Source of the DNA: JAZDLC01 sp043802345
Lineage (GTDB): Bacteria > Planctomycetota > B15-G4 > JADJEK01
Length of the DNA: 6,465 nt
Reading direction: 5' to 3'
Assembly (NCBI GenBank): GCA_043802345.1
Contig: JAZDLC010000387.1
Coordinates: 1 to 6,465, forward strand
In this document: piece by piece, positions 1-5,914 of the stretch
Layout: each line of letters opens with the position of its first letter
Position numbering within the stretch: the first letter of the stretch is position 1
Translations under genes and position numbers: made by a program
Notes under the pieces: model-generated
The model's input: only the letters and a program-made list of their open reading frames with translations
The model's database searches: none
What the model was told of the DNA's origin: nothing

Positions 1-1669
1 GGAGGATCCGGCGGCGGCGGTGCCGATCGGCCCGCAGAAGCTGAATTTCCGGGGCAAGCTGCTGCGCATCCGGCAGATCGCCGCTGATGACAAGGTGGCT
101 GGAGTGCGAATCAAGGTGAAGGACGCCCCCGACTACGCCCATTCGCTCGACCTGCTGGACGAGCTCAGGGCGTTGAAGAAGGCCGGGAAGAAGGTGGTCT
201 GCTACGCCGAGTCGCTCGACCAGAAGTCGCTGATGTTCACCTCGCTCGCCGACCACCTGGTGGTGCCGCCTTCAGGGATGGTCGCGCTGGAGGGGCTGAC
301 CCTCGAGCTGATGTACCTGAAGGATCTGCTGGCCAAGATCGACGCCAAGGTCGAAATCGTCCACATCGGCGAGTTCAAGACCGCCTACGAGGAGCTGGCC
401 CGGGACAGCATGAGCGACGGGCAGCGCAAGGTCCTGGAGCTGCTGCTGGATGAGTTCTTCGGCCAGATGTGCGACACCATCGCGTCGAACCGGGGGATGT
501 CGAAGGAGGCGCTCCAGGGGCTGTACGAGAAGATGCTGGTCAGCCCGAACGACGCATTGAAGGCCGGCCTGATCGACGCCGTCGCCTACGAGGATGAGTT
601 CGACAGCCAGGTGGAGAAGATGTTCGGGGGCGAGATCGACCTGGACGACGAGTACGGCGACACCGGGAAAGAGGATCTGGAGAAGATGCTCAACAACCCC
701 TTCGCCATGTTCTCGCTTCTGCCGAAGCTGCTGAATCCGCCGAAGAAGGTGCTCCCCAACGAGCCGAGGATCGCCGTCGTCTACGCGACCGGGCCGATCA
801 TGAGCGGCAAGAGCAAGGCGGGTTTCGACGGGACCATCAGTCAGATGGGCAGCGAGACGATCGTCAAGGCGTTGGAAGAGGCGATGAACGACGATTGGGT
901 GAAGGCGGTCATCCTGCGGGTCAACAGCCCGGGGGGCAGCGCCCTCGCCAGCGACATGATCTGGCGCGCCACGCAGCGCGTGAAGGCGAAGAAGCCGATG
1001 ATCTCCTCCATGGGGTACGTGGCGGCATCAGGCGGCTACTGGATTTCGATGGGATGTGACCGGATCATCGCGCAGCCGAGCACCATCACCGGTTCCATCG
1101 GCGTGGTCAGCATGCTGCCGAATCTCTCGCAGACGCTGAAGCGCTTCGGCGTCAACGTGCAGGTGGTTTCGAAGGGTCCCCACGGCGCGGAGAACGCGAT
1201 CCTGGCAAACGGTCCCACCCCGACCCTGAAGACCATGATCCACGACTACATGATGGACGTCTACCAGGAGTTCGTCGCGAAGGTCTCCGAGGGACGCCAG
1301 ATGAATCCCCAGGTGCTGGAGACGCTGGCCCGAGGCCGGGTCTGGACCGGACGCCAGGCGCTCGATCTGAACCTCGTGGACGGGCTGGGCGGACTGGACG
1401 AATCGATCCGGGTCGCCTGCGAGCTGGGTGGGGGGCTCGATCCGCAGACCGTCGTGGTCGCCGAGTATCCCCAGGCGCCGAACTTCTTCGAGCAACTCGA
1501 AGAAGCGTTCGAAGACATGGTCACCATCGAGGGCCAGGTGAAGCGGATCTTCACCGAACTCGGGTATGGCGACCTGGTGACGCTGGCCGAGTCCGTGCTG
1601 AAGAACGGGAACGGACTCAACGCCGACACGGTGATGGCGGTCCTGCCGTTCCAGATCAACTTCCGGTAA
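1..1669 (+). CDS. sppA: Signal peptide peptidase SppA, 67K type (5' end outside window)
   Basis: Membrane-associated serine protease of peptidase family S49 that degrades signal peptides left after protein export. The frame is open from base 2 and reads EDPAAAVPIGPQK into the first domain, so the GTG at 20 is probably not the real start; the N-terminal membrane anchor lies upstream. Numbered from the GTG at 20 (549 residues visible), there are two S49 domains. The N-terminal one carries GEFKTAYEE with Lys120 (codon 377-379), matching the general-base Lys of E. coli SppA. The C-terminal one has VNSPGG (301-306) and AASGGYW with the nucleophile Ser337 (codon 1028-1030), then TGSIGV. The Lys-Ser spacing of 217 residues resembles the 200 of E. 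coli SppA, where the dyad forms across subunits of a tetramer. Both catalytic residues are present, so the enzyme should be active. An acidic linker (about 205-222) and a hydrophobic stretch (FAMFSLLPKLL, 228-238) join the domains. The gene ends with TAA at 1667, facing the helicase gene. Identification is very sure. Confidence 0.95.
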   Translation, partial: EDPAAAVPIGPQKLNFRGKLLRIRQIAADDKVAGVRIKVKDAPDYAHSLDLLDELRALKKAGKKVVCYAESLDQKSLMFTSLADHLVVPPSGMVALEGLTLELMYLKDLLAKIDAKVEIVHIGEFKTAYEELARDSMSDGQRKVLELLLDEFFGQMCDTIASNRGMSKEALQGLYEKMLVSPNDALKAGLIDAVAYEDEFDSQVEKMFGGEIDLDDEYGDTGKEDLEKMLNNPFAMFSLLPKLLNPPKKVLPNEPRIAVVYATGPIMSGKSKAGFDGTISQMGSETIVKALEEAMNDDWVKAVILRVNSPGGSALASDMIWRATQRVKAKKPMISSMGYVAASGGYWISMGCDRIIAQPSTITGSIGVVSMLPNLSQTLKRFGVNVQVVSKGPHGAENAILANGPTPTLKTMIHDYMMDVYQEFVAKVSEGRQMNPQVLETLARGRVWTGRQALDLNLVDGLGGLDESIRVACELGGGLDPQTVVVAEYPQAPNFFEQLEEAFEDMVTIEGQVKRIFTELGYGDLVTLAESVLKNGNGLNADTVMAVLPFQINFR

Positions 1670-1687
1670 CGAAGTAGAACCAGTACG

Positions 1688-1724
1688 GAGCGCCCGCGCG
1701 GAAGACTCTTCCGCGCGGGCGCTC
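1688..1724. terminator. Perfect 17-bp hairpin between convergent genes, likely bidirectional terminator
   Basis: The arms gagcgcccgcgcggaag (1688-1704) and cttccgcgcgggcgctc (1708-1724) are exact reverse complements around a 3-base loop (act). The hairpin starts 18 bp after the sppA stop and lies 49 bp beyond the helicase stop on the other strand, where a terminator for both would sit. Neither side has a real T-tract (only gttt at 1728-1731 on the + side), so it is not a textbook intrinsic terminator. A U-poor terminator or a 3'-end-stabilising structure is the inference. Confidence 0.6.
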
Positions 1725-1751
1725 GACGTTTGAGCATGGTGCGGCGCGTGT

Positions 1752-1768
1752 GCGGGCACGAAACCCGC
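1752..1768 (-). terminator. Small GC hairpin just past the helicase stop
   Basis: The arms gcggg (1752-1756) and cccgc (1764-1768) flank a 7-base loop. On the minus strand this hairpin lies 5 bases beyond the TGA of the helicase gene. It has no U-tract and only five base pairs, so it could be an accessory termination structure or chance in GC-rich DNA. Confidence 0.25.
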
Positions 1769-1773
1769 CCGCC

Positions 1774-3762
1774 TCACCCCAACTCCAACTGCCGCTTCGC
1801 GTCCACAACATCCCGGTTGATCAGACCAATTGCGCGGTCGAGCTTCTCAACGAACTCCCGCTTCCGGCGCACGGCCTTCTTCAGTTGTCGCAGGACCTGC
1901 ACCGTCAGGCGGAAGATCCGTACCAGGTCTCCCTGTGACGCGTTGGTCAGGTTGGTGAGCTGCTCCATCTCGGCGCCCTCGGCGAATGCCTGTATGACGG
2001 CTCCCGCCAGGAAGTTGGGCGGCCGGATGGTGGCGGTGATGGAGTGCCTCTCCTCGCCGTCGATCAGGCGGCCGACGATGCGCTCCACATCCTGGCGGTG
2101 TTCACCGAGCAGCTTCTTGTCCAGGCGGGTGAAGACGTCGCCCCGACGCTCCTCGAAGACCAGGGAAGCCGTCACCAGCAGCAGTTGGAGCTCGTTCAAC
2201 CAGTCCAGCAGGCCGGAGAAATACAGCTCTGTCACCGGCAGTTCAAAACCGCTGATCAGCGCCGCCACCGCGCCCTTTTCCGTGATCGTGTCGGACGACT
2301 CGAGGTAGCCGAACTCCTCGAGAAGTCTCAGCCGCTTGGAGATCGCCTGAACCTGGAGCTGCTGGTTCTTCTCCCGCTTCTTGCGGGGCATTCGATTCCA
2401 CTGGTAGTTGTTGAACGACTGTTCCCAGGCGTCGTAGATTTTCGCGCCGAGCACCCGGTGCAGGTTGATCAGGGTCGAGTACGACAGGTTGAAGCGGGAG
2501 CGGATCGGCTCGATCTGTCCGAACAGGATCTGCTTCACGTCCTTGGGTGAACGGATCCGCGGGTCGTCGATCACGCTGTAGACGAGCCCCTCGGTGTCGA
2601 TCCCCTGGCGTCCCGCGCGGCCGGCCATCTGCTGGTATTCGCGGGCCTTGATGAAATCAAACCCCGTTCCATCGAACTTGCGCAGCGAGGAGAAGACGAC
2701 CGCTCGCGCGGGCATGTTGATCCCGAGGGCGAAGGTCTCGGTGGTGAATAGCAGCCGCAGAAGCCCGGACGTGAAGAGCCGCTCCACCAACTCCTTGTGG
2801 AGCGGGAGCAGGCCTGCATGGTGGTAGCTGACCCCGTTCATCGCCAGCAACCGCAGTTCGTCGAGCGATGCATCCTCCTTGATCTGGAACAGGTCGCAGA
2901 TCTCATCGAACTGCCGGGCCATCCGATCCTGCTCAGGCCCGGTGAGGAGCTTTCGCTCGAGATTGTCAGCCGCCCGCCGCTGGCACTCCTTCCGGCTGAA
3001 GCAGAAGAACAGCACCGGGAGGGAGCGGTTCTGCTCCAACAAGTCGATCACGTTGTTCTTCGCCCCGCGGCCCCTCCGGCGCTGAGCCTGGGGGAAGCGG
3101 TTGACCTTCTCCGCCCGGACCGGTCCGTGCCCCGGGAAGAAGAGGTAGTGGGTGAGGGGGACCGGCCGTTCCTTGTGGCTGATGATCTCCAGCGGTTCAT
3201 CCCTGGCCGTCTTGATCCAGTCCCCGAACTCGCTCAAGTTCGAGACGGTGGCGGAGAGGCAGATGAACTTGATGTGCTTCGGCGCGAAGATGATCGACTC
3301 TTCCCACACCGTGCCCCGCTCCACGTCATCCATGTAGTGGATCTCGTCGAAGACCACGTACTCGACATCGTGCAACTCGTCAGGCGATTCGAAGATCGTG
3401 TTCCGGAAGATCTCGGTGGTCATCACCAGCAGGGGTGCGAACGGGTTGATGGTCACGTCCCCGGTCATGATCCCGACATCGATTTCCGCCTGCTTGAAAT
3501 CCCGGTACTTCTGGCTCGACAGCGCCTTGATCGGGGCGGTGTAGATGGCGCGTCGCCCGCCTTTCAGCGTTTCCTCGATGGCATACTCCGCCACGAGTGT
3601 CTTGCCCGCTCCGGTGGGGGCAGACAGGAGAATCGAGCGGCCGGCCTCGATGGCTGCCAGCGCTTCCTCCTGGAATGGATTCAGCGTCAGGCCCCGGTAC
3701 TTCCGTCCGGACCCTGTCGTCGTCGTCTGCTTCGTGCGTTTGCCGGACCGAGCCAAGAACAC
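1774..3762 (-). CDS. Ski2/Mtr4/HelY-like superfamily 2 (DEAD/DEAH) RNA helicase
   Basis: ATP-dependent helicase of 662 residues, probably cytoplasmic and acting in RNA processing or decay by analogy with Ski2 and Mtr4; the substrate here is unknown. Motifs in order: Q-like region LNPFQEEAL (27-35); Walker A APTGAGKT (48-55); Ia TAPIKALS (75-82); MTGDVTINP (99-107); Ib MTTEIFRN (114-121); II DEIH (139-142), followed by YMDDVERGTVWEE as in Ski2 proteins; III SATVSN (170-175); an Arg-rich insert (about 216-233); FCFSRKEC (253-260); YHHAGLLP (313-320); V TETFALGINMPAR (341-353); VI QMAGRAGR (378-385). The C-terminus (about 475-662), with SQGDLVRIFRLTVQVLRQL near 609-627, looks like the helical DSHCT domain. 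The protein is shorter than Mtr4/Ski2 (over 1000 residues) or mycobacterial HelY (about 900), and I see no room for the arch/KOW insertion. The GTG start at 3762 is the only plausible one before an in-frame stop at 3784-3786; it lacks a clear Shine-Dalgarno. Family is sure; symbol left blank because helY is only a relative. Confidence 0.9.
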   Translation of the reverse strand: MFLARSGKRTKQTTTTGSGRKYRGLTLNPFQEEALAAIEAGRSILLSAPTGAGKTLVAEYAIEETLKGGRRAIYTAPIKALSSQKYRDFKQAEIDVGIMTGDVTINPFAPLLVMTTEIFRNTIFESPDELHDVEYVVFDEIHYMDDVERGTVWEESIIFAPKHIKFICLSATVSNLSEFGDWIKTARDEPLEIISHKERPVPLTHYLFFPGHGPVRAEKVNRFPQAQRRRGRGAKNNVIDLLEQNRSLPVLFFCFSRKECQRRAADNLERKLLTGPEQDRMARQFDEICDLFQIKEDASLDELRLLAMNGVSYHHAGLLPLHKELVERLFTSGLLRLLFTTETFALGINMPARAVVFSSLRKFDGTGFDFIKAREYQQMAGRAGRQGIDTEGLVYSVIDDPRIRSPKDVKQILFGQIEPIRSRFNLSYSTLINLHRVLGAKIYDAWEQSFNNYQWNRMPRKKREKNQQLQVQAISKRLRLLEEFGYLESSDTITEKGAVAALISGFELPVTELYFSGLLDWLNELQLLLVTASLVFEERRGDVFTRLDKKLLGEHRQDVERIVGRLIDGEERHSITATIRPPNFLAGAVIQAFAEGAEMEQLTNLTNASQGDLVRIFRLTVQVLRQLKKAVRRKREFVEKLDRAIGLINRDVVDAKRQLELG

Positions 3763-4076
3763 CCCCGTGCTGGATACGGGAGGCTATTCCCGCCCGGGCA
3801 CCATTGCGAGCATTCGTTGCGGGAAACAACGTCTGACAGCGAGCGGGATGAGTGCTCCGGGTTGAGAAGGCCCGGGTCCTGCCCGGCTTGCGAAGCTGAC
3901 CGCTCAACCTCCTGCCGTCTCGCCGCACCTCCTCCCCCCGCCATTTCCTGCTTGTCGGTTTCTTCACCTTGGACTAGAGTACCCGGTTCAAACGTAGAGG
4001 CGCCTTCCGCCTCTTGGTGATCGATCCCACACTCCGAAAAAAGCTCCGGTCTTCACAGCCGCGGGGAATCAGTACC
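3763..4076. other. Divergent intergenic region, 314 bp
   Basis: This gap lies between the helicase start (minus strand) and the 87-residue gene (plus strand) and should hold promoters for both. Open frames crossing it are extensions of antisense shadows and none has a convincing ribosome binding site. I see small hairpins: cggga/tcccg at 3777-3781 and 3788-3792, in the helicase leader; and ccggg/cccgg at 3872-3876 and 3882-3886. A pyrimidine-rich stretch runs about 3905-3953. A plausible rightward promoter is listed separately; I could not find a good leftward one. No tRNA, riboswitch or repeat was recognised. Confidence 0.5.
3952..3980 (+). promoter_or_regulatory. Candidate sigma70-type promoter for the 87-aa gene and FtsQ-like gene
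   Basis: TTGTCG (3952-3957, 4 of 6 to TTGACA) and TAGAGT (3975-3980, 4 of 6 to TATAAT) are separated by exactly 17 bp. Transcription would start near 3987 and give a leader of about 90 bases. The match is moderate, but position and spacing fit, and this is the least GC-rich part of the gap. Confidence 0.4.
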
Positions 4077-4340
4077 ATGGAAAAAGTCAGTGGTGGCAAT
4101 CTGGACGCGATGCAGCGACGTTTGAGCGCGGTGAAGGTCGTGGTCGACCTGTTCAACCATGAGCTCGACCTGGGCAAGGCGGACAAGGCGATCTCGTTCG
4201 AGAGAGAGCGGTTCGAGGCGACCGTGACCACGCTCGAGATGTTCATCGGCGATCTGGAGGCCCTGCTGAGGGGTGGCACCAGCACCGAGGGAAGGCGAGT
4301 CGTCGATGCAACTCGTCCCACCTCCACGCGCGTGAACTGA
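4077..4340 (+). CDS. Hypothetical small helical protein, 87 aa
   Basis: I do not recognise this family. The ATG at 4077 is preferred because gggga (4063-4067) lies 9 bases before it; upstream in-frame TTG (4014) and GTG (4017) have no ribosome binding site. Two charged, probably amphipathic helices are suggested: about residues 9-33 (LDAMQRRLSAVKVVVDLFNHELDL) and 36-65 (ADKAISFERERFEATVTTLEMFIGDLEALL), followed by a Thr/Arg-rich tail likely to be disordered. There is no signal peptide, transmembrane segment, cysteine pair or catalytic motif. It could form a short coiled coil or bind a partner. It lies 37 bp upstream of the FtsQ-like gene on the same strand, so cotranscription and a linked role are possible but unproven. 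Coding status is supported by the start signal, the tidy fit between neighbours and protein-like composition; function is unknown. Confidence 0.65.
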   Translation: MEKVSGGNLDAMQRRLSAVKVVVDLFNHELDLGKADKAISFERERFEATVTTLEMFIGDLEALLRGGTSTEGRRVVDATRPTSTRVN

Positions 4341-4377
4341 CCCGCGTCTCTCCCGACTCGAAGGGTTTTCCCAGCAC

Positions 4378-5337
4378 ATGGCGAAGCGCCGAACCACTGG
4401 CGCAGGAAGGGGTTGGATCTCCGGGATCAGCCGGGGGTCGGCCGTCCCCCTGGTCCGGGTGTTGGTGGCGATCCTGGTATTGATTTCCTTCGGCCTGATC
4501 GCTGCCCACCTCTCCGGGGTGGCCCGGCTGGATCGCCATTTCCTGGTCAATCCGGCGACCGTCCTCGACGAGAATCGGCCGGTCTGGATGTCCGAGAAGG
4601 CCCACCAGCAGCTCCGGACCGTGCTCCAGGAGATCGAGCCGATTTCGATCTTCGCCGCCGACTTTTCCGAGAAGGTGAGCACAAGCCTGCGGGCCGCCTC
4701 GCCCTGGATCGGAGAGGTCCGGCATGTGGAGCGGGTCTTCCCGAACCGGGTTCGGGTCGAGTTCGAACTGCGCCGCCCGGTGGTCTCGATCGAATGGGGT
4801 CCGAAGCGCCTTCTGCTGGACAAGGAGGCGCGGATCATCCATCAGGAAAGCCTTTCCGAGGCCATGGAGTTTCGCCTGCCGATCCTGCCCGTGGTCGGTT
4901 CGCGGCCGAGACGCGAGCCCCAGTTGGGCCGGATCTTCCCCGATCCGGAGGTGCTGGAGGCGGTCAAGGTCGCCAGCGAGATCCAGGCGCTCGACGAACG
5001 CAACTCCCTTGTCGTCCGGCGCATCCGCCCGGTGGCTTACGAGATTCGCCGGTCCGTCCAGGGGGCCGTGGCCGCAGCCGGGGAAGTCCATCTCAGAACC
5101 GCCGCCGGTGTGTTCGTGGAGTGGGGGCGGGCGCAGTCCGCCACTTTCGGGCTGAACGACCTCCTTCCCAGCCGGAAGGTCCGGCATCTGGAGCGGATCC
5201 TCGAGGTTTTTCCCGATCTGGTCGGTCTGGAGGAGGCCCGGTTGAACTTCGATCTGCCCCACTATCGGCAGATCGGAGGACCTCTGACCTTCCTGAAAGA
5301 TCCGGAAGAAGGTCTGGAAGCGCCTTCTGGTTCTTGA
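4378..5337 (+). CDS. FtsQ/DivIB-like cell division protein with POTRA domain
   Basis: A 319-residue bitopic membrane protein. A short basic cytoplasmic tail (MAKRRTTGAGRGW) precedes one transmembrane segment (about 23-45), giving an N-in, C-out topology. After a spacer of about 40 residues comes an FtsQ-type POTRA domain (about 87-140): SPWIGEVRHVERVFPNRVRV and FELRRPVVSIEW match the family pattern of W..V..V.V.R.FPN.L.V.V.ER.PV..W, then a strand with LLLDKEARII. The region from about 235 to 295 (EVHLRTAAGVFVEWG, then KVRHLERILEVFPDLVGLEEARLNFDLP) fits the beta domain that follows POTRA in FtsQ. FtsQ/DivIB normally recruits FtsB and FtsL to the divisome. No mur, fts or ddl gene adjoins it; its neighbours are the 87-residue gene and rplM. 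The ATG at 4378 has only a weak aaggg 12 bases upstream, but an in-frame stop at 4333 leaves no better start. It could be a POTRA protein with another role, so I give no symbol. Confidence 0.75.
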   Translation: MAKRRTTGAGRGWISGISRGSAVPLVRVLVAILVLISFGLIAAHLSGVARLDRHFLVNPATVLDENRPVWMSEKAHQQLRTVLQEIEPISIFAADFSEKVSTSLRAASPWIGEVRHVERVFPNRVRVEFELRRPVVSIEWGPKRLLLDKEARIIHQESLSEAMEFRLPILPVVGSRPRREPQLGRIFPDPEVLEAVKVASEIQALDERNSLVVRRIRPVAYEIRRSVQGAVAAAGEVHLRTAAGVFVEWGRAQSATFGLNDLLPSRKVRHLERILEVFPDLVGLEEARLNFDLPHYRQIGGPLTFLKDPEEGLEAPSGS

Positions 5338-5361
5338 CTTCAGCGGGAGAACAGGTAACTT
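5334..5361 (+). promoter_or_regulatory. Candidate promoter for rplM-rpsI, overlapping the FtsQ-like stop codon
   Basis: TTGACT (5334-5339, 5 of 6 to the -35 consensus) includes the TGA stop of the preceding gene. TAACTT (5356-5361, 3 of 6 to TATAAT) follows after 16 bp. A start near 5368 would leave an L13 leader of about 90 bases. The -35 is good and the -10 is weak; read-through from upstream cannot be excluded. Confidence 0.4.
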
Positions 5362-5445
5362 CGCGCGTTTCGTGCCGTGCTCCGAAATGGCGTGTGAAGC
5401 TCGGTGGACGCTCCGCGTCGGGTTGACCCCGGGCGGTGGAATGAC

Positions 5446-5450
5446 AGGAG
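5446..5450 (+). promoter_or_regulatory. Ribosome binding site deciding the rplM start
   Basis: The aggag at 5446-5450 lies 7 bases before the ATG at 5458, an optimal spacing. It favours that start over the in-frame GTG at 5404 and the ATG at 5470. It is the clearest Shine-Dalgarno in the window. Confidence 0.8.
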
Positions 5451-5457
5451 TGAAGTC

Positions 5458-5895
5458 ATGGGCTCGTTCATGGCCAACGAGAACAATGCGACCTGCCAGT
5501 GGCTGGTGGTCGATGGAACGGACCAGAGTCTGGGACGTCTGGCCGCCAAGATCGCCACCGTGCTCATGGGCAAGCACAAGCCGACCTACACGCCACATTG
5601 TGCGATGGGTGACAACGTGATCGTCATCAACGCGGACAAGATCCGCGTCTCCTCGGGGAACAAGCCTCGAACGCGGCAGATCACCTACCACAGCGGATGG
5701 ATCGGAGGCCTGAAGCAGACTCCGATGACCGAGGTCTTCGAGAAACGGCCGGACAAGGTGGTCAACCTGGCGGTGCGCAGGATGCTGCCGAAGAACAAGC
5801 TGGCCCGTAGGCTGATCGCGAACCTGCGGGTCTACTCCGGTTCGGAGCATCCGCACGTGGCCCAGCAACCGCAGCCATTTCCAGAGTATCTGTAA
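5458..5895 (+). CDS. rplM: 50S ribosomal protein L13
   Basis: A structural protein of the large ribosomal subunit that binds 23S rRNA early in assembly. At 145 residues it is close to the 142 of E. coli. Conserved features are WLVVDGTDQSLGRLAAKIA (15-33), LMGKHKPTY (36-44), GDNVIVINADKI (51-62), YHSGWIGGLK (77-86) and the L13 signature region VRRMLPKNKLARR (106-118) leading to LRVYSGSEHPH (123-133). Residues 1-14 (MGSFMANENNATCQ) form a short unconserved lead-in; the ribosome binding site supports the first Met, though translation from Met5 is conceivable. It ends with TAA, 19 bp before rpsI, the usual L13-S9 gene pair. The 120-bp gap upstream suggests its own promoter or leader, but I recognise no known autoregulatory structure in it. 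Identification is essentially certain. Confidence 0.97.
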   Translation: MGSFMANENNATCQWLVVDGTDQSLGRLAAKIATVLMGKHKPTYTPHCAMGDNVIVINADKIRVSSGNKPRTRQITYHSGWIGGLKQTPMTEVFEKRPDKVVNLAVRRMLPKNKLARRLIANLRVYSGSEHPHVAQQPQPFPEYL

Positions 5896-5914
5896 TCCCC
5901 TGCCAAGGGCGTAG

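Noticed and set aside
1..22. ggagg at 1-5 as a ribosome binding site for the GTG at 20
   Set aside because: The spacing of 14 bases is too long, the frame stays open upstream, and an SppA of this type needs more N-terminal sequence, so the gene begins outside the window.
1028..1777. Minus-strand open frame of 249 codons opposite the end of sppA
   Set aside because: It overlaps the SppA serine-domain coding region in antisense and reads through the terminator hairpin; composition is His/Arg-rich shadow-like.
3975..3995. tRNA T-loop lookalike (ggttcaaac) in the divergent intergenic region
   Set aside because: The flanking bases cannot form the T stem, and no acceptor or anticodon arm is present.
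2797..4020. Plus-strand open frame of 407 codons opposite the helicase
   Set aside because: It is antisense to the helicase core motifs and has low-complexity charged composition and no recognisable domain; a codon-bias shadow.
4053..4838. Minus-strand open frame of 261 codons across the 87-residue gene and the FtsQ-like gene
   Set aside because: It is Ser/Arg-rich, lacks motifs, and opposes two genes with better start signals.
4243..5868. Long minus-strand open frame of 541 codons opposite the FtsQ-like gene and rplM
   Set aside because: It lies antisense to well-supported genes including L13, its translation is rich in Arg, His, Pro and Asp without any family motif, and long shadow frames are expected in GC-rich DNA.
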